The position numbers were made by a program, and so were the translations under genes. DNA of 64,000 bases from the NCBI GenBank assembly GCA_022496185.1, contig WTXG01000147.1, forward strand, positions 1 through 64,000. Reading direction: 5' to 3'. Below the pieces are notes generated by a model. It saw nothing but the letters and a program-made list of their open reading frames with translations. It ran no database searches and was not told where the DNA came from. Below are positions 22,574-33,664 of this stretch, in pieces; position 1 is the stretch's first letter; every line of letters starts with the position of its first letter. Origin of the DNA: Multifurca ochricompacta (taxonomy: Eukaryota > Basidiomycota > Agaricomycetes > Russulales > Russulaceae).

Positions 22574-22969
22574 ATGTCACAGCTCTATTTTATTTTTCCT
22601 TTTATTTTTCTCCCTTTTGGATCACATGACTGTGGGAAGATTACCCAGCAGTCTCAACACGTGATCATGGGAATGTAGTCATGACATGGATCATGTGACC
22701 AAGTCACATGTAATAGTCACATGCTGCTTAGTCAGCACAAGAGCCACTCAACAATAACAAGTCGATTCTCTATTGTGTTTACCACAATAGGCAAAGCCCC
22801 ACAGTCTAGACCAAGTGGAGCTGCTATCAAGATAAGAGGAGTCCAGCCTAGAAGGTTCTAGGTAAGTGGAGCTCTAGATAAGGGCCCAGGTTGGGCCATG
22901 GCCATTTTTAGCACAGAATCATATGTATCAGTAGATAGACGTGTTCCAGACCAAAGGGCTAGACTACAT
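22574..22969 (+). repeat. 3' LTR of F1, truncated
   Basis: Begins TGTCACAGCT after a G-rich polypurine tract (GGAGGGGGGTAA, about 22562-22573). It matches the reverse complement of the F2 LTR for 396 bp up to CTAGACTACAT, where hAT-2 begins. About 510 bp of the expected LTR is missing. Confidence 0.88.
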
Positions 22970-23132
22970 TAGTGCATGTCACGGGTCCGGGTATACCCAC
23001 AGGTTTCATGCAGGTTTAGCCATGGGTACAGGTACGGGTATGGGTTTACCGACCCATCAGAAACCTGTACCCATACCATACCCATTATAGTAATGTAAAA
23101 AAAGCTTAGTCAGTAGTTTTACTTTTTTTTAA

Positions 23133-26077
23133 ATGAACGAAAAAACAAATTGTAATTTTCAAACATCTGCTATGACAAACAACAAGTACAAAAAAAAAGC
23201 TTCTGGTGCAGCAAAGAAAACATGTACTAAATCCCTCCCTCAATCTCGAAAGGGATCCACTATTGGCAAATCTACAGCATCAAGTTGCACATCAACCCTG
23301 GCCTCAAGAGCTTCAATAACTTTGTCACAGCCTTCAAGACATGCAACAGTGGAGGAATCTGAAGATGAAGATGAGGCAACCAATGTTGGCAGTGTACTTG
23401 ATGCAGATGGTGACAGGACCATGGAGCTGGTGGACAAGTCGGACAGTGAGAGTGAGGATGATGAGACTGAATTGAGTAAAAAAAAAACCATTTTCATATT
23501 AGTCTCTCATAATGCTGATGTTTGACAGAACAACTGACCAAGGAATGGACAGCACCCATATATGCCTTCTTCAGGCCAGTTCCAATTGTTGAGTATGTTG
23601 AAGGCCATCATTGCCACACTTTTCAGTGTGCTGCCAATAGCTGCAAATCAAGGGGGGTCAGACGATACCTGGATAAAGGTGATGCAAATTCAACCAGTAA
23701 TATGCGCAAGCATGCAAGGAGATGCTGGGGTGCTGAAATAATTGCATCTGCTGACAATGCCAAAAATGCAAATGACGTATGCAGCACAACAATTCAAGGC
23801 ATATTGGATCCACAAACAATTACAGCCACATTCAAGCAACTGGGTAAAGATAAGGCCACCTTCTTGCACAGGCAGCATACAAAGACCGAGTCAAGGGCAG
23901 AGATTGTGAGGTGGGTTGCGGAAAGCAAGAGACCTTTCAATATAGTCAGCAATCGTGGCTTTCAAAATCTGATGAAGGCAGGAAGACTGGAATGTTACAT
24001 ACCTTCACCAGCAACTGTTTCACGCAATGTTAAGAAGGTCTTCACCAATGCACAAAAGCGCATTGCAAAGATGCTGCAGGAGCATGAAGGCACTCTCAGC
24101 TTTGCCACAGACACATGGACATCACCAAACCACAAGGCATTTGTTGCAGTGACCGTACACCTGGAAAACAATGGGGTACCACTATGCATGATTCTGGACA
24201 TTGTAGAGGTGGCAATTTCTCACTCAGGTGTCAATCTTGCTGCCGCATTTGCACATATTCTTGAGGAGTTTGGGGTATCTGACAAGGTGTGTTAATATTA
24301 TTAAAACACAAAGCAGGAGAAACTCACCTATATTTTCTAGCTCTTGTGCATAACTTGTGATAACGCATCCCCCAATGACACAATGATCAATGAACTCAGT
24401 AACCTCATCAAGTCATTTCCTGGACATGCAAATCGTGCATGGTGTTTCAACCATGTCATTGCTCTTGTTGCCAAGAGTTCAATTCACCAGTTTGATGTCC
24501 CAAAAGGTCAAGCTGATGTGGCACTTGATGAAGCAGAGAGGGAGCTGAGAGATTTGGTGGAAGGAATAGATATTGAGGATGAGATGATGCAGGGTGAGTG
24601 GGAGGCACCAGGCAATGACAATGATGAGGAGAATGGGGAGGGCTGGGTTGATGAAGTGGCCGCCCTTTCAATAGCTGACCGCAAGGAGCTTGAGGCGAAT
24701 GTAAGACCTATAAGGCTGGTTTTAGTCAAAGTCAGTCATTTATTCAGCTTGTTATGTTTAGTTGGACTCACCTGAATGCCATCATAGCTTCATAAAATTG
24801 CCTTTGCCATTCTCCACTCTACAACCCTTCTCCTTCCCTTGTGGTTCCGAACTCTTGACACCTTGGACCTGGACAAACAAAAAATGCCTCGTGATGTGAC
24901 AACACAATGGAACTCCACATATGACATGTTGGAATTTGCAGTGAAATATCGGTCAGCCATCAACAACATCACTGGTGAGAAGTCAGCAAACCTTCGCAGG
25001 TATGAGATGGATGATGATGAGTGGAGGATTGCCATGCAGCTGCAAAACATGTTGAAGGTGTGTCAATATCCATTTTCGGAAATTAGTTCTCATCCCCATT
25101 GTTCTTTTCCTGGCATTAGATATTCAAAGACGCCACACTCTTTTTCTCCCGTTCAACCCCTAGTCTTGCAACTGTCATCCCTGCTATGGATCATATTGAT
25201 GAAACCCTCACCAACAACTCTCTTGATCCTGAGCTTGAACCATCAATCTGTGCTGCTCTTGGAATTGCCAAGAAAACACTCAATAAATACTATGATGCCA
25301 CAGATCAATCAGAAGTATATCGTATTGCTATGGGTATGTCTTTACTTACTGCACCAGATGGTGCACATCATTATTGCTTGCTTATTTTTCAGTCTTACAT
25401 CCTCGCCACAAACTCCAATACTTTAAGCGTGCTGGTTGGCAGCCAGATTGGATCAAGACAGCTGAAGAGATAGTCAGAGCAAAATTCGAGGAATCATATG
25501 CTGTGCCAGCAGATGATGATACAGATATGTTGCCACCTACAAGCACAAAAAAGGTATATTAGTCTATTCAAAGTCTTGCCATTCGATACTCATCTATCTA
25601 TAGGTACATAATATTTTTGATGACTTGCCTGCACTTTCTGCACCTGGGATTGCAGAACTCCGTGATGAGCTGGCACAATATCTCAGCACAGACCCAGAGC
25701 AGGTCAAAGATGTCTTACTCTGGTGGAATGACCAGAAAGCTTCATACCCCCATTTATCTCACATGGCCCTTGATTATCTCTCAATTCCAGGTAAGTCCAC
25801 TTTCTGTTTTCATATGCAATGTGCTATTACTGACTATCTCTCTTTGTCAGCTACCTCCACTGATGTTGAGTGCGTTTTCAGTCAGGGTAGGCTTGTTTTG
25901 TCACACATTTGGAATGGCTTATCAGCACAGTCAACATGTGCTCTCCTTTGTCTTGGTGATTGGAGTTTATTAGGGTATATCAAAGACAAGGACATTACTG
26001 CTGTTAGAGTTCTGCCAGAAGTTCTAGGTGACGAGGAGGAACTTGAAGCTGGATGGGATTCTTTGGATGACATGTAG
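23133..26077 (+). CDS. hAT-2 transposase (8 exons, 849 codons)
   Basis: DNA cut-and-paste transposase of the hAT superfamily. My exon model is 23133-23475, 23529-24286, 24341-24730, 24788-25057, 25120-25333, 25393-25553, 25604-25790 and 25851-26077. The exons sum to 2550 nt with no internal stop, and the seven introns are about 50-62 nt with GT...AG ends. The N-terminus is basic and acidic. A BED-type zinc finger follows (FQCAANSC ... NMRKHARRC). The catalytic core has FATDTWTSPNHKAF (first Asp) and CDNASPND (second Asp), with a Cys/His patch at WCFNHV. The C-terminal hATC dimerisation domain reads WWNDQKASYPHLSHMALDYL, then VECVFSQGRL. The VECVFS Cys stands where family members usually have Arg, a likely CpG change. 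The start ATG could also be a few codons downstream. Confidence 0.85.
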
Positions 26078-26214
26078 GATTACATAGATTAATCAAATCA
26101 CCTTCTTTTCTTTTTAATATTTATGATACCCATATGCATGCACCCGTATTTACATGGCCATACATGCATAATAAAAGAGAATGTAAAGCCACCACTATGA
26201 CATGATCACAATGT

Positions 26215-26310
26215 CATGTCATGAGTCACACACCCACATCCACACCATGACACCCATCACGACACCATGACACCACATCCACGACACCATGACACCCACA
26301 CCCACAGCTG
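26215..26310 (+). repeat. Short CCATGACAC-type tandem repeat
   Basis: An imperfect repeat of CACCATGACAC and CCACATCCACAC motifs, about 95 bp, just downstream of the hAT-2 transposase. It has no coding character. Confidence 0.6.
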
Positions 26311-26766
26311 CAGAAGCCAAGCTTGTTTCACTTGGTGATAAATGCAGTGAGCCCTATCCTTGCAAGCTATCTTTCTCTCTATTAATGGCCTACAAATTGA
26401 AGCTACACTTAGAGGTCTGTCATCTCCAAGAACAGTTGGAAGAGGAGCAGGAGATGGGTAGTCAATTGTCCATTGGCAACTAATGGATGTGGATGTTTTG
26501 ACAGTGGTTTGACCTTACACCCATTGAACACGACACAGGGTACGTTCACCATCACTTCTTCCCCTCACCAACCCCTTCACTTTCCCCCTCTTCTTGAACC
26601 TGTTCTCCTCTAGAAGGAACAATTATACGTTTCAGACCCACTGGCTCTCCACCACATCATCCTGAAGGAACAGCACATATATACCAAGACAGATATGCTC
26701 ATCATGTATGCCCTCACATCCTTCAGAGAATTGAACATAATGCTACAGGGGAAACAAGCTCATATT
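26311..26766 (+). other. Unassigned stretch between transposase and captured gene
   Basis: Short open stretches occur, for example one containing HLQEQLEEEQEMGSQ near 26420-26480 and one containing GTAHIYQDRYAHHV near 26665-26710. Splice-like TAG and GT sites lie between them. They may be further captured exons, but I recognise no family. Confidence 0.3.
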
Positions 26767-27524
26767 CAGAGAAGGACAACTATGCAGTTGCCACCGGCCT
26801 ATTACTGTATGCTGGAATTACAGACTGGGTGAGTTTTTAGGATAGCTTCATCTCATCCCAAAATGCTCACGCGGGCATTCATGCCCTAGTTAGATGGTTT
26901 CCTGGCACACAAATATCAAATGACATCTATCCTTGGAACCATCCTTGATCCCACTGCAGACAAAGCACTTGTCGGTACTCTTGTCATCACACTGACAATC
27001 CAAAGACTGCTCCCTTGTAGGTTATCCATTTCTTGGGTGAACAAATTCCCTAGTCCTTACAACCAATCTTAGTTCTGCTAGCCATTGTTATTGTTGGCCG
27101 CGATTTGTTATTGTCCCTGTCTGCATTCTATATTCGACACACATCCCTTCCACTTCTGGTAAGCACCCCACATCATCCTCATGTCTCCAGCACTCAACTT
27201 GACGGTCATAGGAAAACTTTTCAACGCTACTGGGACTTTTTGATACCATCTGCGGAAGTGCGACCCACAACAATCAGCAAAGTCAATACAGCTCTTCAAC
27301 TCGTCCTTATGGGCTCTACAACCATAAGCCCCCTTCTGCCTGGCATGGCTGTTGGTTTCGGGCTTTACCTTGAGTACTTGCAGTGAGTCATCTGCAACAA
27401 GACACCTGGTATTGGTATTTACTGTGTGTGACGTAGATGGACTGTAGCCATGACCACAATTTGGAGTGGTCTATCTTACATATTCTTGAAAGATGCCGTC
27501 CACATCCTATCTAATGCACACTGA
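26767..27524 (+). pseudogene. CRD1: Cardiolipin synthase fragment captured in hAT-2
   Basis: This matches the CDP-alcohol phosphotransferase family, in particular mitochondrial cardiolipin synthase, which joins phosphatidylglycerol and CDP-diacylglycerol in the inner membrane. Exon-like blocks: 26767-26828 (YAVATGLLLYAGITDW), 26890-27016 (LDGFLAHKYQMTSILGTILD, then PTADKAL), 27073-27158 (IVIVGRDLLLSLSAFYI), 27212-27382 (RYWDFLIPSAEVRPTTISKV), 27437-27524 (IWSGLSYIFLKDAVHILS, stop). The signature D-G-x2-A-R-x8-G-x3-D-x3-D is present except that Arg is His (CAC, probably from CGC). Removing the 53-nt third intron (27159-27211) puts the next exon out of frame by one base. No N-terminal targeting region is visible. 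I read it as a 5'-truncated, non-functional copy. Confidence 0.75.
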
Positions 27525-28309
27525 CTTAGAGGACCACCATCCAGTCTGTAGACTCCTCCTGTAATCACATGGGAGATTTGTTACTCACAGAGGGCATAGA
27601 TGTGTAAGTCACCAGTGTAGCTCATCAACATGGATTGCATCCTATCCTTGAAGGCTTCTTTATATACATCAAGAAACTGGTATCTTGTAAGTAATATTAT
27701 ATGTTAATAGATTACGCTATAGGGACATAGGCATAGGCATAGGGAGACAAATGTGGTGGCAAAGGTTCGGGCACTTATGTTAGACAAATGCCACCCATCC
27801 CCTTGGGGATAAAAATGAGAATGAGAATGGGATAAACATAAACTGAGACAAAGTGATGAACAAAGTTGAATGCCCATCCTTAAAATTATTTGTGAAAGAA
27901 CTGAAGACAGTGACTGGAGTGAATGACATGACTTGACATACATCCCACCTTCACCCTCACCCCTCACCGAAATGTAATAGAATCAGAAAAATGATATATG
28001 ACCTGGTTTCTTGACATGCCCTGATTTGACAAGGTGTTTGTTCTTCACACATGGCATGCAAAATGTTAAATCAGCCCATTTGCAACTTTTTGCCATTGGT
28101 TCTTTTTTTATGAATCAAGTTTCATTGACGCGCTTGCAAGGCTGTGCCTAAGTCGCATGGCTATCTAGTACAAAGGGTCCCCTAGTAGCTACTGTAAATG
28201 TATTAGGGCATAGCCCCATCGAAAAACCCCCAGGGGGAAAAGTAAAAGTGATGAAGTTGGTTAGGTGGGGCAAGGGCAGGCTGTGATGCCATGTAGGTTC
28301 AGACCGGCC
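27525..28309. other. Non-coding stretch inside hAT-2
   Basis: No gene or repeat family recognised. It contains a small CATAGG-type repeat (27722-27745) and a GAGAATGAGAATGGG stretch near 27815. Confidence 0.5.
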
Positions 28310-29350
28310 ACAACAGTGGGAGATGGGCATCCATTAATGCTATGCCCGGTCTAGTCTGGTTCAGGGGGTGGTATTGCAGTGTAAGGCTTGAAGGCTGTGC
28401 ATGAGTTTTGGAGGAAGCGTAGCAGGTCATCAAGGGAGTTGCTGTTGATGACCAAGTGTGCATATTTGAGGCAATGTGGCTCTCGCAATGGAGGGGGCAG
28501 TCATAAAGGATGTGGGTAGTGGTGGCAGATGTGATACCATCACAGGAGCAAGACCTAGAGGAGGGGGTTAGTTTAGGTTTAAAGCGAATAGTGTACTCAG
28601 CAGTGAATGCGTGTCCAACTGCAAACCATAGGGCAGTGGATGTGGTGTGTCATGTGAGGGGGGTGGAACCAGCCTTGGGTCTTTTAGTTGCGGCAGACCA
28701 GAGGGGGTGGTTACAACCATTAGGTGGGTGGTTGATGGACAGGGAATGGGCTTGCTTATCCCGTCGCTTGGGGTGGGTGGGGGTCAGGATGTGATCCATG
28801 TGGGCTTGAAGCCAATCCTCGCGCCAGTTGTCAAAAGCACGAAGATGGGTGAGGGATCTCCACTTGGTAGGGGAGGGGTGCTCATTGAGTGTATCTAAGG
28901 GGGTTCGAGCGCAGCAGTGTTCAGCAGCCTGTGCAGAGACAGTTTGGGCATGGTACTAACCTCCTTCATTTCTTCCTTCCCAGAGACGTTGCTCACCTTT
29001 ATGTGGGCCCCTACAATGACAAACTACCGTGGTCTGGAAAAGGATGAAGTCCGGAGTAAAACACTTGGGTTCCCACAACATGAGGGAGAGGGTTGCGGAT
29101 GACAATGTACTATTTCATCTTGACGGTCACCAAAAGAATACATATCATTCAGTGCCTGGCCAAAACTTCACGTAGGTCTAGGTTGCTGCCATGAGGTGGG
29201 CAATGTGTGCCTGTTCGAGTGAGTGATCAACCACACTTTCATCAAGACACCATTGGGCGCAGTGAAACCTTTTGTTGATGCTATTGATTGTGGTGCCGCA
29301 GAGCACACAGGTGGGAGCGGGAATGGACTGTTTTGAGAGTGGATGGACAT
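28310..29350 (-). pseudogene. LINE-like (non-LTR) retroelement relic, C-terminal part
   Basis: Read on the minus strand in pieces. Near 29230 a block reads SLEQAHIAHLMAAT and FWPGTE, resembling the segment before the RT of fungal LINEs. From about 28905 down to 28330 it reads RSLTHLRAFDNWREDWLQAH, then HAFTAEYTIRFKP and CSCDGITSATTTHILYDCP. The last has the C-x-C ... H-x3-C zinc-binding look found at the C-terminus of fungal non-LTR elements. Stops and frame changes are frequent and no RT core is visible. The assignment rests on pattern only. Confidence 0.45.
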
Positions 29351-29590
29351 GGAGAATTCCTCGCCTAGTGCAAAATTAAATGTTGTTTATGTTGTTTTAC
29401 CATCAGATTATGCTAGCCTTGTTTGGTTGGTGCATGACCAAGACACTGGGGCCACCTGAAGCAGCTAGCACACTTCCATTCTATTGAAAAGCCATGGTGA
29501 AAACCCATACCCACCTGGCGGGTATGGGTTTTGACGGTAGGGTACGGGTACAGTTAAATAATACCCACGGGTTACCTGTGCAATGCACTA

Positions 29591-29726
29591 GTACTAAGGG
29601 ATTAGCTCCTTGGTATTGACTTCTCCTCCAACCTCCGTGTACTTGAAAGACAGTGCACACTTGACTTTGTAGTTTTGCTACGCGACTTGTCACACATCGT
29701 GCTGAATGCCCACACCAGGCATTACA
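29591..29726 (+). repeat. Remnant of the 5' LTR of element C
   Basis: Starts exactly at the hAT-2 right end. It aligns with the last 130-140 bp of the A and B LTRs and ends GCATTACA, where A has ACGTAACA. The upstream part of this LTR is gone. Confidence 0.75.
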
Positions 29727-31277
29727 TTAAGTCAAGTCTCCCCCACTGTGGCTTCATCTAGTCAAAGCCAGACTTTGCACAATGAAGAGCTCATCAACTG
29801 CCAAGACAACAATAATCTTTCACAACAGATCCTTGGCTCTGCCGTCTGGAAAGATTTTGAAACCAAGTTTGGATACTACATCTATTACAATGATCAGTAC
29901 CAGCCAGTTGAATATGACGAACAGAAATGGGTCTGGTACTGTATCCATTACTCTAGAAGCCATCGTTCCTGGGTTACCACAGGACCTGCCCCACCAGAGT
30001 ACAGTTTAGGACCCTGGAGAGAGAACCCTCCAGCCATTGTCACCGATTCAGAACCCGAAGAATACATTGAAGAAGGCAGCGAAGACACACAAGTCATAGC
30101 CACTAGTTTTATGGCTCTGACAGTTGCACCCGAGAGTACTACATTCAGAGTACCTGCTTTAGTCTCTCCCCAGATTACACGACAGACCTCCGACACCCCG
30201 ACTATTGTTCACCCAACCATGTCTACCATTGCTGCACAATTACCTGACCCAGCTCCAGCCATTCCTGCACCAAACCTTCCCCCCCCATCAGGACACCTTA
30301 CAGGAGTCCTGCAAACCACATTCACTGGTGACTGATCTCAGAGCAAGAAGTTCATGCTTGAGTTCGAGATGTTCAAAAATTTCAATCATGATGTCCCACA
30401 AATAGTGAACCCTTTCCAATGCACCAATCTCTTCCTCTCACTCATCAGAGGAGATTCCGTCAATGATTGGACCATGGAGCAAATTGAATGGCTGAATGAC
30501 AGGGTCACAGCTGGAATGAGAACCACAGATGAAGATCTGTGGGATACAGTGGTGCAAAGATTCAAAGACACCTTCACAGACAGGCAGGCCAAACAGAAGG
30601 CTGCCAGAGAACTGAAGACCCTAAAGATGGAAAGAGGGAATTTGGATGAATATGTGGCCAAATTCCACAACTTGGCTAAATGAGTGGGGTATGATGTAAA
30701 TGAAGAGGCAACACTTGACCTCTTCTCCCAGGGATTACCCAACCCCCTGGTGAAAAACATCATTCAATTCCATCACCCCAAATCATGGAGCCAGTGGACA
30801 AACGCTGCCAGAAGACAGCAGCAGGACTATCTAGACTTCCAAACATGCTTTGGGGTAGATACCAAGAAGGGTAAAACCCATGACCAGTGGAAGGCGGCAT
30901 TTGGGGTAAAACCTACTACTTCACAAGACCCCAATGCCATGGATACGTTGGCAGATCACACCAGAGCCCATGCAGCTCTCACTGATGATGAAAAGAAAAA
31001 CCTCATGAAAGAAGGATGCTGCTTCCACTGTCAGGCACAAGGGCATATGTTGCAATTTTGCCCAAAGAAGACAGTTCGTGCTGCTGAAGCAATGGTAGTG
31101 GCTACTGCCACGACACCACCTGCACAAAATCTACCTACTCTGGTCAAAGAGAATCCAGTAACCACTCCAAAAACCAAAGAACAGAAAGTGGTGGCAATTT
31201 GGGAACATATGATGAACAAGGATGAGGCAGTGCATGCCCTACTTGTCGATAAGGCCTTTGGGCAAAAGGATTTTTGA
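29706..31277 (+). pseudogene. Element C gag
   Basis: The gag of an A/B-family gypsy element. The N-terminal domain contains FGYYIYYNDQYQPVEYDE and SYNSHRSW-like aromatic spacing. It is followed by an acidic/proline-rich linker, the capsid block NHDVPQIVNPFQ, a helical C-terminal capsid part, and the CCHC knuckle CFHCQAQGHMLQFC near 31021-31062. In-frame TGA at 30333-30335 and 30681-30683 split it; the first stands where A has the Arg codon of GDRSQSKK. Gag ends KDF-stop at 31275-31277. The first ATG (29706) lies within the LTR remnant; the true start is unclear. Confidence 0.85.
31269..31277 (+). promoter_or_regulatory. Putative -1 gag-pol frameshift site, element C
   Basis: Gag frame GAT TTT TGA, pol frame GGA TTT TTG ATT GGC. 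T5 lies at 31271-31275. Confidence 0.6.
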
Positions 31278-31473
31278 TTGGCTTGACCCCATCAGCCTGG
31301 GCAAGAGCACTCCATGTAACTTCTGTATATACTAGTCAATTCAAATCCCTGAAAATACCAGTACATTTCGAGACTAAACAGAAGACGGCCAACAGAAGAA
31401 TCCTTATCAATTCAGGAGCAACCGACAATTTCATTAGCCAACGACTCCAGAGGATGTTAGGATTGGGGACACA
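31278..31473 (+). pseudogene. Element C protease start, cut by element B
   Basis: The pol -1 frame reads TPSAWARALHVTSVYTSQF and INSGATDNFI. The catalytic Asp of DSGA is Asn here. It stops at LGLGT, where B begins; the sentence continues at 42200 as LLPQEKNIWNIDRT. Confidence 0.85.
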
Positions 31474-33664
31474 TGTTACAATCTCTGCCAAGTAACCCCA
31501 TTTTCTTCACCCTTCCCAATGACGACCCCTCTTTACCGCCTACCCTGCACTTCATGATCACGTCTCCGTCCTGGGATCCATCATGTGCCCTACTCCCATC
31601 CCCATGACCTGCTTTGGACTTGTTGACTCACTGTTTACCTATGTTTGACCCCTTTATCTCTTATCTTGTTATCCTTTATCTTTACGACTGGACACTTACT
31701 TAATACCCTATCAGAAGCCAGGCTTTATGCCCTCTGCTTTCATATACAGTGGGTCAAAAAACTGTCCCGATGTTTGCACCATTTCTAGTATTCACTCTAT
31801 AGCACCTCAGCATTTAGGAATCTGGTTATGGTGTGGCTGTATGTCTGAAAGCCCTGCTTCCTGGCTACCATGCCCAATTTGGATCAAAGAGATTGGCCAT
31901 GATATAAGCATTTTATGATCAAATCAAATCAATCAATCATCGGGACAGTTTTTTGACCCACATTTTAAATCCACTATCTGCCCAATTACTCCTTTTTTTC
32001 ACCCCTTTTTGCCTTGGTAACTCCTTGAATCCTTTTAGTCATCCTTTCTATAACCTTTTGCCATCATTCTGGTGCATTTTTATTCCACTCCTCCACCACC
32101 CTCTCCCACAACTCAGGTATCCCCTTGACTGGTTAAGAACCTTCTTCAGATCCACCCAGAGGTGTCCAATGGGGCTAATATTTCAAGGGATTGGGCTATC
32201 CATACCAGGCTTCAATATTCCTGTCTTAAAACTGCTGGCTTGCCTTCTTGGAATTGTGTTTTGGGTCATTGTCCCGCTGAAACATGGTTTCACCCTCCAC
32301 CATTTCTTACTTTTCAAACCTTTCCACCACTCCACCATCCAAAATATCACAGTACTGGCATGGATTCATGATCCCCTAAACCCCTGTAAGCATTCCTAGT
32401 CCATTCCACCCCATACAAGACCAATACCATAAGTTCTTCCTCCTCCATACTTGACTGTCAGGGTGGTGGTTCTGTCAGAGGGTGGTTCTCCCTTATTTTT
32501 CCCAAGTGTAGCTCCTTCTGTCTGAACCAATTCTGTTCATTATAGTCTCACCTGACCACAAGATCATTTTCCAGTCATCCACTGTCCAATTTTCATGGTA
32601 ACCACTCTCTGACAGAACCACCACCCTGACAGTCAAGTATGGAGGAGGAAGAACTTATGGTATTGGTCTTGTATGGGGTGGAATGGACTAGGAATGCTTA
32701 CAGGGGTTTAGGGGATCATGAATCCATGCCAGTACTGTGATATTTTGGATGGTGGAGTGGTGGAAAGGTTTGAAAAGTAAGAAATGGTGGAGGGTGAAAC
32801 CATGTTTCAGCGGGACAATGACCCAAAACACAATTCCAAGAAGGCAAGCCAGCAGTTTTAAGACAGGAATATTGAAGCCTGGTATGGATAGCCCAATCCC
32901 TTGAAATATTAGCCCCATTGGACACCTCTGGGTGGATCTGAAGAAGGTTCTTAACCAGTCAAGGGGATACCTGAGTTGTGGGAGAGGGTGGTGGAGGAGT
33001 GGAATAAAAATGCACCAGAATGATGGCAAAAGGTTATAGAAAGGATGACTAAAAGGATTCAAGGAGTTACCAAGGCAAAAAGGGGTGAAAAAAAGGAGTA
33101 ATTGGGCAGATAGTGGATTTAAAATGTGGGTCAAAAAACTGTCCCGATGATTGATTGATTTGATTTGATCATAAAATGCTTATATCATGGCCAATCTCTT
33201 TGATCCAAATTGGGCATGGTAGCCAGGAAGCAGGGCTTTCAGACATACAGCCACACCATAACCAGATTCCTAAATGCTGAGGTGCTATAGAGTGAATACT
33301 AGAAATGGTGCAAACATCGGGACAGTTTTTTGACCCACTGTATTTGGGCCCACCTGACTCCATTATCCTTATCTTGTAGATGCCCATTCACTTACATATA
33401 TAAGTCTGCTGTAACTACATTGTAGACCTCAGACTCAACTTATTGAATACATCAGTGCCTGTCTTCTGGACATCCCCTTTGAATCCTTGACTCATTCATC
33501 TCAGTGCTTTTGGCACTTCTCTGCTCAACATTGTCTTAAGGAGCAGCCCTTTTGACTTTGACTCATCCCACCTGAACTCCAAGGGGCCTTATTGGTTCCT
33601 TACCTGAACTCGCAGATCATGCTGTCACACAAGTCATGTGGAACATCCCGCACCAGACGTAACA
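31474..33664 (+). repeat. 5' LTR of element B, interrupted
   Basis: TGTTACAATC at 31474 to ACGTAACA at 33664. Removing the 1594-bp palindrome and one TA gives about 595 bp. TATA-like TATATAAG lies near 33398-33405. Differences from the 3' LTR that I could find fall at ancestral CpG sites. Confidence 0.93.
31747..33340. mobile_element. Palindromic Tc1/mariner-like element, 3'-half inverted dimer
   Basis: A 1594-bp near-perfect inverted repeat (dyad at 32543.5) with termini CAGTGGGTCAAAAAACTG at both ends, flanked by TA (31745-31746 and 33341-33342). The arms run 31747 to about 32487 and about 32600 to 33340; the central 110 bp are unique. On the minus strand, centre plus left arm read as the C-terminal half of a Tc1 transposase: VDDWKMILWSGE, MFQRDNDPKHNSKKASQQF (second catalytic Asp), then SPIGHLWVDLKKVL, where the usual catalytic Glu of NPIEHLW is Gly. 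The right arm is an inverted copy, so both element ends are the same 3' end. There is no N-terminal DNA-binding domain, so it cannot be autonomous. Confidence 0.85.

Larger units (their letters stand above)
22970..29590 (+). mobile_element. hAT-2: hAT element with transposase gene and cargo
   Basis: Left end TAGTGCATGTCACGGGTCC at 22970; right end, reverse complement, TAGTGCATTGCACAGGTAACC finishing at 29590. Subterminal regions on both sides are full of GGGTACGGGTATGGG-type repeats. Between them lie a complete transposase gene, a cardiolipin synthase fragment and a LINE-like relic. The flanking 8-mers, GACTACAT on the left and GTACTAAG on the right, do not match: the left end sits in the F1 LTR and the right end in the C LTR. 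The interval may therefore have been joined by recombination between two hAT-2 copies. Confidence 0.75.

Noticed and set aside
27722..27990. A coding gene on the minus strand near 27.8 kb
   Set aside because: The short ORF is low-complexity Ser/Leu/Cys from a GAGAATGAGAATGGG repeat.
31953..33134. Two identical 148-aa ORFs in opposite orientation
   Set aside because: They are antisense to the Tc1 transposase remnant on each arm of the palindrome, not genes.
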